Shown: positions 48,617 through 59,854 of the stretch, piece after piece
Layout of the letters: every line of letters begins with the position of its first letter
Numbering within the stretch: position 1 is the stretch's first letter
Source: Physcomitrium patens
Taxonomy: Eukaryota; Streptophyta; Bryopsida; Funariales; Funariaceae
DNA length: 64,000 bases
Direction: 5' to 3'
Assembly (NCBI RefSeq): GCF_000002425.4
Contig: NC_037275.1
Location: 11,357,310-11,421,309, forward strand
The notes under the pieces: generated by a model
What the model was told of the DNA's origin: nothing
What the model saw: only the letters and a program-made list of their open reading frames with translations
Databases searched by the model: none
Program-made: the position numbers and the translations under genes

Positions 48617-49407
48617 TGTGATTACTCGTTTTACTTATTCCGAAAGAAACCTCCCAGAATAAATCCGTATAGGGAGATTCGAACATGGAGAATGACTAGT
48701 TACTTAAGCATTCAAGTTAGGGTAACACAATCAATTATCTCTTGAATGTATCGTCTCTATTTCCAATATCTGAACACACAAAGAAACTATAATCTCCTCC
48801 TTCACCTTATCGGTCTCTTCTTTACAACAATTCATTCATACTAATAACTGCTATTTCTACTAATATATTCACCCTCATAATCTCCAACTGTAATACTATG
48901 CCCTCACAACTTTCAGTACACAATTACCCTTGTTCCAATCACTGGAATTCTTCACACAGAACTGCCATTCACATTACGGTGTTTCACACAAATACAGACT
49001 CATTCTCTCTGCTGAACTACAATCAGATTTCAGCATTCAATCTTTCTTCTTCTCAAATAATATCAATCACATTTCCATTCCATAATTCACTTCACAATAT
49101 TCAGAAACTTTCAATCCTCTTATTCAAAGAAAATAACAAACAAAAGAAAAGAGGTAGCACTAAGCTTACCCTGGCTCACACTATCACAGCGATGGCCCTC
49201 GGCTTACGACTCTCACAGTCTCGCACCCTAATTAAATTCTACAATTCCTATATATTTTCCTCTGATTTTCTAGATTCTAATCATAATTCTATAATTAATT
49301 ACTTTTAATAACTAAATTACTCATCCATCTTCCTAAATTTTCTATTATATGGATTATTAATATATTTTACCAATATCTTTCAAAAACGAATTAATATCTA
49401 TTCTACA
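48617..49407 (-). repeat. Family I 5' LTR
   Basis: It starts tgtgattactcg and ends attctaca, followed by aggat. Confidence 0.93.
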
Positions 49408-52153
49408 AGGATCAATGACTAGGATTAGAGAGAGCACTCTCTTGGCTACAGTTTTAGCATACTATTTGATGGATTTCAAGTTTGGATGAAAGAGATATTG
49501 GAGGTTGAAGTCAGCACTTGCAAATTTAAGGGTAGTAAGTGACCTGAATTGCTAGTGGTTGTATTTTGAGCTATATCTTGTACAATTTGATAAGATTTTA
49601 GCTAAAACTTTCCAAGAATGTATATTTTTATGTAATCAAACCTATGTACATAAGTTTTGTGGCATTTGGATTTTGGATTTTTGAGATATGAGAAAAATAG
49701 TTTTTGGGTGCTTGTAGATTAGGGTTTAGAGCACTTGCTAGGATTTCTAAGTTTCCAAAAGATCCGTAATAGATTTACAATTTATTTTTTTGTGGTGAAG
49801 CTTAAGGATATAATTTATGTCATAAAAAAATTTAAAAAAAAATAAACAATTGGATCAAGTGATATAAATTTTTAAAATTTAAGATAAAAATATCTTTTGT
49901 GGGAAGAAAATGTTTTAAAGAATTTTATTATATTTTGAACTTTTATACAAATAAAGAGATTTTTGGAAGTTAAGACATCATATAGAAGCCAAAGCTAAAC
50001 TCTCTACAGCTACATACTCCATATATTCCTAGATTACAAATCATGCTATACAACATCATCAAATATAAAGTTTATGTTCTTTTGTGTTCTTAGAGTAGAT
50101 TAGATTTTTGTGTAAATAATATACAACAAAATCGTTAAGAAACTTTAAAATAATGTCATTTATAAAATTTTGAAAAGTGACTAATTCTTTCACAAATCTA
50201 GAAGGTATGATATTATATTCAAAATATCTATACTTAGTTCAAAAAGTAGTCTTTTATTCATCTGCTTCTTTAAAGTAGACTATGTAATATGCTCCTTGTA
50301 GATCTATTTTGGTATAGATCTTTATTTAATTGAATTAGTCAAAAAGTCTTAAAATTAAAGGTAGGATATATCTATTCTTAATAGTGATCTTATTAAGTCA
50401 TTGATAATTTAAATACATCTTCAAAAATCTATATTTTTTTTTACAAATAAGATAGAAGTTCTTATTGGAGATTTTGAATAGTATATGAAGTTTTTAGCCA
50501 ATTTTTTTTCAACATATTCCTTCAATGCAACCAACTCATTTTGCGAATAAGTTATAGATTGGTTCAAATGACAATTGAGCTCTTTCTTAAAGATGAATTG
50601 AATAATTATAGGATCAATACTTTGAAAGAATATTTGTACTTTTTTTAAAAAAATTGTCATAGAAATCTTCATATTAGCTACAAATATAACTCATTATCTT
50701 TCCACCATAAAAAATGGATGTAGTATATATAGCAAAAGATAATCTTCTTTTTGTTGCATGCATAAAAGCTTTTGTACCTATTAGTAAAGATTTGAATGTA
50801 CTAGACTTATGTATTTTTACTTGACTAAAAGAATTTTGAATAAAACTATAAGAAAAGTCAAAGTTACAAGAAATTCAATCTGTTTGAGGATTATATATTT
50901 TTAACTATGATAATCTTAAAATAATTGGATTGGAGAGAGATCTTATCACATTAAATATTATTACACTATTATAATCTTTAATTGCTACATCTAAAAGAAA
51001 ATTCTCATAATTAATATCTTTAGAAGACAATAAATGACTATCTATGACTTCTATATATATAAGTTTGGTTTCCTTCACTAAAATTATTTCTTCTTGTTAG
51101 ACAAAGTCTTTATTAATAAAATAAGTTGAAGCTCTTGAATCTAGTAAAATAAAGATTTTATAATTTTTAGGTCTTAAATATATATCTATTATTAAATAAG
51201 ATAAGAGATCTAAAGAAAGAATATAACCTTTTAATAGATTTGTATGTGATTCGAGCCATATAATTTCCATTGTAGCTAGAGAAACTTTTTTTTTGATACA
51301 TTGTCTTTTTTGGCAACCATGCTTTTCATTTTGTAATTGCATTGCTTCTTTGGACAATGTTAAGCAATGTACTTATATTCTCTATAATATAAGCACAAAT
51401 CTTCTTGATGATATCAAATCTTTTTCTATTCTATGAGAAATTAAAATATATCATATCAATTTGCATTGGTTTTGGCCTTAATAAATAAGTTTATGAATGC
51501 TTAGAACGTAAAGTCATTGCTTGGCTTATTCTTCTCTAGTAAATTTTTTGTTCTTAATGCCTTTTAAATAGTTGATTGTTACATGTAATTACTTAAGTAA
51601 TAAATTATTTCAATGAATCTACTTTTAAAATTATCAATGATAAATCTTTGATGTTATCCTTCAATTCATATCAAAATTGATTGATAAAAGCTTTGTCATT
51701 TCAATCCATAGTGCAAGAGAGGTTTTGGAATTTAGCAACATATATGGTAGTTTATTGTGATCTTTCTTCTAAAGATAAGAGATTGATCTCTACTATTCTT
51801 TTTTATTTTTATTTTTTTTTTAATATGGCCATAAATACTTCTATACATGAATTCAAATTATAAATGAATTATGAATCTTTTTCTATCAAAGATAAAAACA
51901 AAGTGAAAGCACTTCCATATAGAAATGAGCCTATAAGTTCAACTTGAGTAAATCTATTAGGGTATTAAAAAAGATACAATCTTAGATAGAGCTTGACTTA
52001 TTATAAAAATCCTCAAAAGTTTGATTTTGTTCCATCAAACTTCTTGAATATACTAATCCTTAACTCCGTTGTGCTTGTAGAAGCAAGACTTCTTAGATTT
52101 GGTTATACGATTGATCTACTTACTTCTCTCAATTACATAATTTCTTAGTATAA

Positions 52154-52607
52154 TATCATCAACATATATATTTGTTCCAATAATTATCTATATGATTAGG
52201 TAGAAATAGATAAATATAGATTATTTTCATGATATCTTCTAGAAAAGCTTTTTAGAAGATTTATAGATATAATTTTGATATTACACATATTTATAGTTAA
52301 TTGATAGATTAGAAACTTGATCAATAAATTAATTAAATACCATACATATTGATAGCTTGTAAAACAAGCTAACTATGTAGTACATATATAAAAAACTTAT
52401 CTCATAAGCTAAAATAAGTATCTTATAAAGACAACACGTGTTGGAAGTCTTATAAAACATCGCCACATAGTTTTTAGTTAGATAGTATATATGGAAGTAA
52501 GAATGAAGCCTTCTTCACTCTTGTCAACACTTTTTTAATCTTTCGTCTTCTTTCAAGACTTTTTAATCTTTTTGCCTTTTGTAATAGCTATTCTAATTTT
52601 ATACTAT
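52154..52607 (+). mobile_element. Family III LTR, partial, plus orientation
   Basis: It starts tatcatcaacat and aligns with 34440-34890, including the TATA box (tatatat near 52485) and a weakened hairpin (52496-52525). It stands in opposite orientation to the family III relic at its left. Confidence 0.8.
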
Positions 52608-53109
52608 GTCATTTTGGAATGTTTTTTTAGTCTTTTTGAATAATACAAGAGTATATTGACCTTTTAGTTTTTTAATATTCATGTCCTTAAAATGTAGACC
52701 TTCGACTACTTCCATAGATATAAGAATATTTTTTTTGTGGTTAATATTAATTATGCATAAAATATCCACCTTAAGAGTATTAATAAACTCATGAAGATTT
52801 GTGATAGTTACAAATCTATTCTTACCATTGCCAAGTGTAGCATCCATAATTTTTTCTATCACTTCAAAAAACTTAATAAATCCACAAATCAAATAAAAGA
52901 AGATGATCTCTAAATTTTAATGTCAAATGAAAATTTTTATAAAGAAGAGTGATCTAATTTCTTTAAGAAAAAAACCAAGATTTAAAAAATAAAGAATGTT
53001 AGTTCAAAGAAGGATAGTCTACAATCTTTGAAACACAATAATAGAAGTGGAATAATTCACTAACTTCTAAATATAAGACAAAAATAATGAATTAGTATTC
53101 TTGTTGATT

Positions 53110-53151
<42 letters not shown>
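52608..53151 (-). other. Unassigned segment with possible copia coding remains and a 38-base A run
   Basis: A minus-strand open stretch of 97 residues (52892-52599) includes KIMDATLGNGKNRFVTI, which faintly recalls the protease-to-pre-integrase region of Ty1/copia elements. The identification is weak. An uninterrupted run of 38 A lies at 53114-53151, directly against a partial LTR. Confidence 0.3.
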
Positions 53152-53154
<3 letters not shown>

Positions 53155-53830
53155 AAAGAAGATATGTAAACAAGTAAAAAATGAATCAAAGAAAGATGAC
53201 AAAATAGAAATAAGAAAATAATTTTATTTCATAAGAAACTTGAATGGCTATTTTCAAAGATTAGAAAACTAAAAACTCTTGAAATTAGACTAGAAGTAAG
53301 AAAAGAATTAACTATAGTGAAGAAGGCTTTACTCTTACCTTTATATATACTATCTACATAAAAGCTACCTAGCAATGTTCTATAAGACCTCCAACACGTG
53401 TCCAATTTACAAGATATATGTCTAACTTATAAGATAAATTTCTTATATGTGCGCCACATAATTAGCTTATTTTACAACTTACTAATATATGCAACATGTG
53501 GCTGACTTGTTGGCTAAGTTTCTAACCTATCAATCATCTATATATATGTATAAAGATAAAAACGCATCTATGAAGCTTTTAAAAAGCTTCTCTATAAGAT
53601 ATTATCAAATTAATTTATTTTTATCTATTTCTATCTATTCATATTAACTAGATAATTATTAGAATAACTATATCTATGACATTATCATCTTTTTTAAAGA
53701 TAAGTTCCATGAGTAATAGTAATCACATGTTGATGAAGGCTAAGATGCAAGAAATTATATTTGCCACATATTTTGATCATTGTTTCCTTTGAAGGTAGTT
53801 GATAGGTCCTCTCAACCATTAATAATGTCA
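53152..53830 (-). mobile_element. Family III LTR, minus orientation, with adjoining element 3' end
   Basis: 53152-53681 is the reverse complement of the family III LTR and ends atctatgaca. 53682-53830 matches the polypurine tract and the conserved segment upstream of the LTR at 39990-40142 (gttccatgagtaatagtaat, then gccacatattttgatc). It is therefore the 3' LTR of a minus-strand element whose remainder is lost. The hairpin at 53311-53340 is decayed. Confidence 0.8.
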
Positions 53831-53962
53831 AATAAAGACTAGTTGAATAAAAAAAAAAAGAATATAGTTTAGATTAGATGAATATCTAAATAGCTGAAGA
53901 CTTAGATGAATAACAATAGATAGTATTAATTTGTCCATCAATACTCAATATCATGAATATAT

Positions 53963-53996
<34 letters not shown>

Positions 53997-54319
53997 CTTC
54001 TATGACTATTGAACAAATAATATATTCATATTCCAAAAAATCACTTATGAATTTTTTATATCTACTCTTTCAACTCTTTCAATTAGAGATTATTTTGATA
54101 ATATTAGATTAATTCCTATCTGCATTAGTATTTCAAAAAACAAAGAATCAATATTGCCATATGATAAGAATATTGATAAAAATATCTTTTTTATACTTAT
54201 CAACAATACAAATTATTATAGCTCTTCTTGTATAAAAATAATTAAAATTTCTATATTTAAATATAAAAGTAATTTTTTTAATAAAAATATTATAAAAGAT
54301 ATATATAAATACATTTTTT
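53831..54319. other. AT-rich stretch with a 30-base T run
   Basis: T run at 53965-53994. I see no gene and no recognisable element in it. Confidence 0.6.
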
Positions 54320-55200
54320 AGATTTGATGAAAAATACATTGTCAAGAAGATATGCAAGTTACATCAAGCCTTGTATAGATTACAACAAGCACTTTAAGCT
54401 TGAAATAGTAGAATAGATAGTTTTTTAAAGAATTGGCTCTATAATAAAACAAAGAAGATCCAAACTTGTACTTTACCATAAGAATTAAATTATATAGAAT
54501 AATCTTCATGTACATGGATGAAATTATAGTCATTAAAGATAATATAGATAAAATTATAAAATTCAAATATAAAATGATGAGTATATTTAAAATAATAAAC
54601 TTCAAAAATACTTGAATATATTTTAGAATTAAACTATATTATGATAAGACTATAATATATTTCTACAAAAAAATATATATTTTTTGATTTACTATTGAAA
54701 AGATTCAATTTCATGCATTGTAAACCATCAAAGGTATCTATGAATCCAAAAAAAAAAAACTTCAAAAAGAAACTAGAACACCTATTGTTGAATCTATAAC
54801 TGATTCATATGGTAGTAGCAAAAAAATATTCATAGATACATAAATAGAACTAAGTTTGGAATATTTTATCTTGCTTAAGACATAAGAAGACTATTTACTT
54901 TTATAAATATAAATTAAATAAGAAATGCAGACTCTTAAAAAACTATATTCAAAAAATTATATAAATTAAGCTCTATTCTAAGAACATCATCAAGTAAATT
55001 AAAATCTTTAATTTTTTTTTTCTTCCACCAAAGAAAAATATTATATCTTCTTTAAGATAGCTATAAACTTAATATACTATAAGAGAGTATTGAAGGAAAT
55101 ATAATTCAAAGAAGATGAATCCACTCTATTATTATGCAACAATGTAAGCAGTATTAAAATAATAAAAAAATCTTTGATACATCATAGGACCAAGAATTTC
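54320..55200 (+). pseudogene. Ty1/copia pol relic
   Basis: The plus strand contains the copia reverse-transcriptase landmarks KICKLHQALYRLQQA (family consensus KLxKSLYGLKQAP) near 54345, followed by FDSFL-like DSFLKNW. The region of the YVDD box (MYMDEIIVIKD) is near 54508-54540, followed by MMSIFK. Beyond 54760 only scattered resemblance is left. It is the only clear copia sequence in the window. No LTRs were identified. Extremely decayed. Confidence 0.7.
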
Positions 55201-55923
55201 AAAATAGATCAATATTATATCTAAGAGAGATATCAAAACAAAAGTAATGAAGTTAAATATATTCTATTTTAATTTCAATAAGTAGATATTTTTATAAAGT
55301 TTTTGAAACCATCAATCTTTATTTAAAACATTAAAGCAATTGAATTAAAAAAATTATCAATGGTAGTACAAAATCCCAAAAAACTACATTCTTTTATTTT
55401 ACAAAACTAATAGAGATTACAAAGTACAAGCCTTATAACATACTAATAAGAAAAAAAAATATATCTAAATTAGAATGTTATGAATCTTTCTACCTCTGTT
55501 TTAGTACTAAATTTTTCAAAAGATGCTTCTCAAAATCCATTTACTTGCACATGACATTTTGGCGAGGATATATAGATAACAACTTAGAATTCCAACTTAG
55601 AATCTTTTTCAAACTACATAAAAATCTTTACAAGATCAATGAGTTATTTGACAAAGAAACTTAAATCTTAAAGAGCCCTCTTACTAGTCTTGTGATCTTT
55701 GCACCTCTCACTACTTCACAAGAAATATCTCAAGTCTTCTTTAAACTCCAACATGAGTAAATGATGCCACCAACCATGACACCAAAATTTGTAGTATCTC
55801 ATTGCAAAATTTGCAACAAAGAAAGGAGATTGTCCACATAGCAAGAATGAATAGTTTAAACTTTACATTGAATAAAGAAAAAATATTATGGTTGACGCTT
55901 ACAAATAGACAACCATGTATAGC
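55201..55923. other. AT-rich stretch without a recognised gene
   Basis: It contains short phrases typical of LTR or untranslated sequence (gccaccaaccatgacaccaa near 55768) but no domain, no repeat partner in the window and no ORF of note. Confidence 0.5.
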
Positions 55924-56159
55924 TCAATTCAAATATTAACACTTATCAATATTATATCTTTCACCAATGTTTCCAAACAATCAATCACTTCCATTAATAG
56001 CACTCTAAATCATAATATGTTAAAATATTCCAATACATAGGTCAATTCAAATATTAACACTTATCAATATTATATCTTTCACCAATGTTTCCAGACAATC
56101 AATCGCTTCCATTAATGGCACTCTAAATTATAACATGTTAAAATATTCCAATACATAGG
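55924..56159. repeat. 118-bp tandem duplication
   Basis: Two adjacent copies (55924-56041 and 56042-56159), both starting tcaattcaaatattaacac, differ at only a few positions. Recent or maintained; no coding content. Confidence 0.9.
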
Positions 56160-56171
56160 TTAAAGAGAGGG

Positions 56172-56361
56172 TGTTGGCATTATCAAACTGTGTTTACTTC
56201 ATCACATCTACAAATGCTCTCATCCATACTTGTATGTAGATGAAAGCTACTGTTAAGCCTCACTCTAGTTGTATACTGAGAGGGCCCCCATTGTATATAT
56301 TGAATCACATTGTTAATAAAGCCCTATTGATTTTGATCAACTTTGGGTGTGTTGAGAAACA
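56172..56361 (+). mobile_element. Possible small LTR-like segment
   Basis: It starts tgttggcatta and ends gagaaaca (TG...CA), with an AATAAA at about 56317 near its end. The length and ends recall a short copia or TRIM-type LTR. No target duplication and no second copy are visible, so it may equally be untranslated sequence. Confidence 0.3.
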
Positions 56362-57274
56362 CCATCTCGTTTTAAGGTCCAGGCTCAATGGCAGCGAGAG
56401 ACATTCACAGACGTCCTACAAAGATCTAGTAGCGTTGTAGCTGGAATGGTGGCTGGCGAGCAATCGAGTAGGAAGTGTACTGCTCCGCTACGTGGGAATT
56501 CCTTGGTGTGGCAGTTTTTTGGAAAGCTGGTCACATTTTCATGCGGCAAATCAAAATGTACATAATTGTATTAAGAAAATATACATAAATAAAAACCAAA
56601 AAAAAAATCTTTCATTTGCAATCTTCTTATTGCCACTTCAATTGTACAATTAGAGTACAATCTAATTTTTGTGGTGGGCGTGGTTGGAATATTGCATGCC
56701 TATTCTGTGGTCGCATTCGGACGAGGATGGGGATGAACTTGTCATTTACATCAACATCACTTTCCACAGTATGAGGGAAAAACCTAAACTTGTCATTTAC
56801 ATCAACATCACTTTTGACTTTGTTGTTGCGTTTCTCTCGTTGTGCTCTATTCTGGACGTCATCTTGTTGCGTCGGTTCTCGTCTTGGTTGTGGTGGTTAT
56901 GTACTCGAGGTGTTCTCGAGCGGGGCGGGAGCATCAGGATTGGAGGGAAGGGAATCCCGTCGGGTTGTGATGGCATGATCGGAACAGCAGGCTCGGGAGC
57001 GAGTCCAGGCAGGGACGAGGATAGGCAACGTGGAAGGGATCGCAGAAATCGTCGCACTAGTTCAAGGAGACCCGTATTGTATGTCCGAAATCGTGAAGCT
57101 CGCTACGGACGCTTACCTATGGGGACATGACTGATATAGATTTGACCACCGATTTCCATGTAGCAGCGATAGCTGCAGTTATCGTCTACTGATCGCTTAG
57201 GCATGACGACTACAACTACAGTATTGTAGTTTCATTTCGACAAGGGCTTTGTTGACTGTACTCGACCTGTCAGC
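56362..57274. other. GC-richer upstream region of the KP4-like gene
   Basis: Composition changes abruptly from AT-rich repeats to near-balanced sequence. It holds overlapping ORFs on both strands (56669-57130 +, 56797-57057 -) without a recognisable domain, which I attribute to composition. A 28-bp unit (aacttgtcatttacatcaac...) occurs at 56736 and again at 56787, period 51. Two W-box cores lie at 57142-57147 and 57252-57257, and an inverted repeat actacaa/ttgtagt at 57209-57230. Confidence 0.5.
57142..57257 (+). promoter_or_regulatory. Two W-box cores upstream of the KP4-like gene
   Basis: TTGACC at 57142-57147 and TTGACT at 57252-57257 match TTGAC(C/T), the site of WRKY defence regulators. 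The motif is short and could arise by chance. Confidence 0.35.
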
Positions 57275-57282
57275 TATTTAAA
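57275..57282 (+). promoter_or_regulatory. TATA-like element of the KP4-like gene
   Basis: tatttaaa lies about 210 bases upstream of the start codon, giving an expected transcript start near 57305 and a ~180-base leader. Confidence 0.45.
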
Positions 57283-57485
57283 CGTCCAAGTTGAGAGTAA
57301 ACGTACTTCATTTCCATTGCAGATCTCCCATTCCAGTTCTCTGCCCGTGAGATCTTCAGAGAGTTCTTTTGCAACTGCAAACATTGTAAGTTCCAGTTAG
57401 TCAGATTTTAGCTTCTTGGTGGGGAGTGATTGTGACCTGAAGCAGATCTGGGGCTTCCTCTCGTAAGGAAATATCAAATTCGGTC

Positions 57486-57911
57486 ATGGATCGATCTGCG
57501 AAGATGGATCGCTTCAACGCTGCCCTCGTGATCTTCTTGGCGGCGGCCTTGGTTATGAGCGCAAGCACCGCAAGTGAGCTGGGCATCAATTGCCGAGGCA
57601 GCTTTATTTGCTCTGAAGGCCGCGGAAACGAAGCCAGCATCCTGGTATCGTACATCAACAATATCGACCCCAACCGCTGGTACCAAAACGGACAGCACAT
57701 CGCTTGCTATGACGGTTTTTGCGCCTTCCTGCAGAACACGGGCGGTGCGTGGGGATACAACACCAGGGGTCTCGCACACTTCATTCCGGAACATGGCTGC
57801 AGGGTTTGCGGAAGCGTGCCCTACTTTTATCCGTCGATTAACGATGTAAGTAAGGGACAACTAACTTTCAACTATGTTTCGAAACCCAAGTGCCGCAGAG
57901 GCCTGTCCTAA
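57486..57911 (+). CDS. Secreted KP4-like (killer-toxin-fold) cysteine-rich protein
   Basis: 141 residues, a single exon that looks whole. Residues 1-29 form a secretion signal: a basic start, a hydrophobic core at 12-24, and cleavage likely after STA-29. The mature protein opens with LGINCRGS (32-39) and later has HGCRVCGS (103-110), NDVSKGQLTFNYV (119-131) and a final Cys-136. These are the landmarks of the KP4 family, named after the toxin of Ustilago maydis virus P4, a small secreted α/β-sandwich protein reported to block calcium channels. Cysteines lie at 36, 42, 74, 79, 105, 108 and 136: seven, so one may be unpaired. The first ATG follows an in-frame stop at 57438; a second ATG at 57504 would still keep the signal core. 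Codons are clearly GC-richer than the surroundings. KP4-like genes are widespread in fungi and known in mosses, probably by transfer. The role here (defence or development) is inferred only. Confidence 0.88.
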   Translation: MDRSAKMDRFNAALVIFLAAALVMSASTASELGINCRGSFICSEGRGNEASILVSYINNIDPNRWYQNGQHIACYDGFCAFLQNTGGAWGYNTRGLAHFIPEHGCRVCGSVPYFYPSINDVSKGQLTFNYVSKPKCRRGLS

Positions 57912-59324
57912 GTTTGAATACCTTGCGAGTAGCATCGATATTTCTGCAGCTACTTTTGTTATACCGTAATCCACAAGATTTGCACCGTTTTGTGTAGCCT
58001 TGAAATTATTACCATTGTAGATGTGCGATGGTTACATCTAGAACAGTATTTCATGCAAGGCCACATTTCACTCTCTTAATATGAATAATGAATTCTGTTT
58101 GGACGTTCTTCCCGGATGCACTTTTCAAAAGCTAGATTCTACAATTGCTCTATAACGTCATGTGAACAAGCTGGAATTGCTACAGCCAGTGATCAATACC
58201 TGAAAACCCCGTCACCGTGCGCACCAACGTAGAAAATTTTCAGAGGGCAGAATGTGAGCAATTTGCAGCTGTGAACATGAATGTCCATTGCCTTTCCTGA
58301 AATGGGAATTACTTGTAGCTTCCTCACAAGGTCCGGGCATCCTCTCTGCCATCGCGGATGCTGCATCTACTCAAATAGACTCTGTAAATTAACCTCCACT
58401 CAGAAAAAAAAAATGACAAATTATTGAAGTTATTACGCGCAAGCATCGATTAAATGGCAGTAAGTAACACAGAATGTGTTTACTGTTTATTGTGCAATAG
58501 CACTGATCCACTTTAAAATAATGTCTTTGACACAATTGACAACTTGTGACTATTCTCTATGCACACACTATCTAGCTTGCTTTGTGAAAGAATTGTTAAT
58601 TTATATTGAACATTAATCTATATAAAGAGAGTTATGATTTACACTTCAATGTAGGAAGTCAAATTAATGTATTCATCTAACACTCCTACTTGTACATTTC
58701 AACTTTCTATGCCAAATCTCTCAACTAACATTAAAAGTTGTAATGCGTAGTTTAGCCACATTTACCTATATAAATAATATATTTTGATTATGCATCTTTA
58801 AAAACTATTATATGTGATTTTTAATTTTAAATATCAATATATAAGTACAAATATAATTCTTTTAAGCATTCATTTTATAGTACTAAGAATCAAAATTAAT
58901 ATGAATTTTAAATAATTTAAATCTTATATTTATAAATTTTGGTTTTTCTATTCTTTTCTCTTAAACGAAAAAATATATAAATATTAGATTTAGAATCATT
59001 TAAAATTTTTATGAATTAATACTTTAAGATTCTATTCCAGCACTAAATTTTAGACTAGATATATTCAATATAAGACTCTTTGAAAATTTTAAATTCAAAC
59101 AAACAGTTTAAAATATTTTAGATTAAAATGGTAGAATTTCTTTCACAATCAAGTTACAAAATATTATACAAATATATTATAATTTCAGAAATAATAATAA
59201 TAATAATAATAATAATAACTTGCCAAAGATGAAGAATTTAGGTAATAAAATGCACTAAAAATCATTTATAGTAATCTTGTTTAGGACATGAAACTTAAAG
59301 AAAGAAATCCTCAATACACTCTTA
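57912..59324. other. 3' flank of the KP4-like gene passing into AT-rich DNA
   Basis: 57912-58480 remains moderately GC-rich and presumably holds the 3' untranslated region; I see no canonical AATAAA close to the stop. From about 58500 the sequence is AT-rich without genes. An (AAT)n microsatellite of about ten units lies at 59190-59219. Confidence 0.6.
59190..59219. repeat. (AAT)n microsatellite
   Basis: About ten uninterrupted AAT units. Confidence 0.95.
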
Positions 59325-59854
59325 TGTCACTGAAAAGAACTAAAAATTTACTCAAAGATGATATAATATTTAATTAGAATGGTTATTGCCAAAAACAAGA
59401 AAACTAGAAAGTCTTGAAACAAGACTAAGGACTAAAAAGGCATTGACAAGAATGAAGAAGGCTTCACTTTTGCCTCCATATATATTCTTAACTAGGAACT
59501 ATGTGGCAATGCCTTATAGGACTTCCAAAATGTGTTGACTTTGTAAAATACATGGCTTAACTCTTAAGACAATTTTTTTATATGTATGCCACATAGTTAG
59601 CTTGTTCTACAAGCTATCAACATATTGTTAACTTGTCGATCAAATTTTTAACCTATTAATCAACTACAAATACATGTAAAGTCAAAGCAATGTCTAAAAA
59701 GCTTATAGGGTGCTTCTCTAGAAGGTATTATGAAATTAATCTATTTTTATCTACTTTTACCTACTTCTATCTAATCATATAGGTATTTACTAGAATACAT
59801 ATGTATATCCATGATATTACCTCCCCTTCTAGAGACAAGTTTCACAAAAAGCAA
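59325..59854 (-). mobile_element. Family III 3' LTR, minus orientation, with polypurine tract
   Basis: The LTR at 59325-59816 starts tgtcactgaaaagaac and ends catgata. It is followed by ttacctccccttctaga, the reverse complement of the polypurine tract seen before 40143. The hairpin at 59445-59474 is mostly preserved. The element interior continues at 61196, beyond an inserted family II LTR. Confidence 0.85.

Larger units (their letters stand above)
43199..49407 (-). mobile_element. Family I Ty3/gypsy retrotransposon, minus strand, broken, the best preserved copy
   Basis: It is 6.2 kb with perfect aggat duplications. LTRs: 43199-43979 (3') and 48617-49407 (5'). A tRNA-Asp-type primer site (TGGCACCGCTATCAGGGA, minus strand) abuts the 5' LTR at about 48595-48614. 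The polypurine tract gagtgggg, minus strand, abuts the 3' LTR. Interior parts from right to left: gag with several CCHC knuckles, gag-protease linker, protease, acidic spacer, the start of reverse transcriptase, and an element-specific 3' stretch. It is internally shorter than a complete family member. The longest open stretch is 234 residues in gag. Several breaks. Confidence 0.93.
42500..50063 (+). other. Inserted block of unknown family, hosting a family I element
   Basis: Without the family I element this block is ~1.35 kb (42500-43193 plus 49413-50063). It has a TATA-like tataaaaggg near 42652, A-runs and no open coding content, and its size suits a solo LTR. I found no second copy in the window and no certain target duplication. 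I see nothing else in it. Confidence 0.4.
41180..52140 (-). mobile_element. Inverted family III relic, split by a 7.5-kb block
   Basis: Minus-strand remains of the family III element occur in two pieces. 41180-42500 carries integrase, RNase H and distal reverse transcriptase (SMSFDPLIHDIKN, HDTSKFEFKN). 50063-52140 carries proximal reverse transcriptase (YSQNELVALKEYVEKKLAKNF), protease (LLDSRASTYFINKDF, near 51100), a knuckle and part of gag. The two pieces meet at corresponding positions, so the 42500-50063 block was inserted later. Much more diverged than the copy at 34440-40692 and heavily broken. A small 23-bp direct repeat (ttacaatcacaaatataaac...) lies at 41197 and 41235. Confidence 0.75.

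Noticed and set aside
43470-49308. Twin ORFs of 106 and 136 residues (43470-43790 and 48898-49308) with nearly the same protein
   Set aside because: Both lie in the LTRs of one element, on the strand opposite to its genes. They are similar because the LTRs are copies, not because of coding selection.
52599-52892. 97-residue minus-strand ORF as a host gene
   Set aside because: It is weakly copia-like, lies between LTR fragments, and has no intact domain. Reported only as an unassigned segment.
56669-57130. 153-residue ORF, and an 86-residue antisense ORF overlapping it
   Set aside because: No recognisable domain, implausible composition, and both strands are open because the region is GC-richer. 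Not called as genes.
57387-57412. GTAAGT at 57388 as a leader-intron donor for the KP4-like gene
   Set aside because: The nearest pyrimidine-plus-AG acceptor is only about 25 bases away and no better acceptor precedes the start codon.
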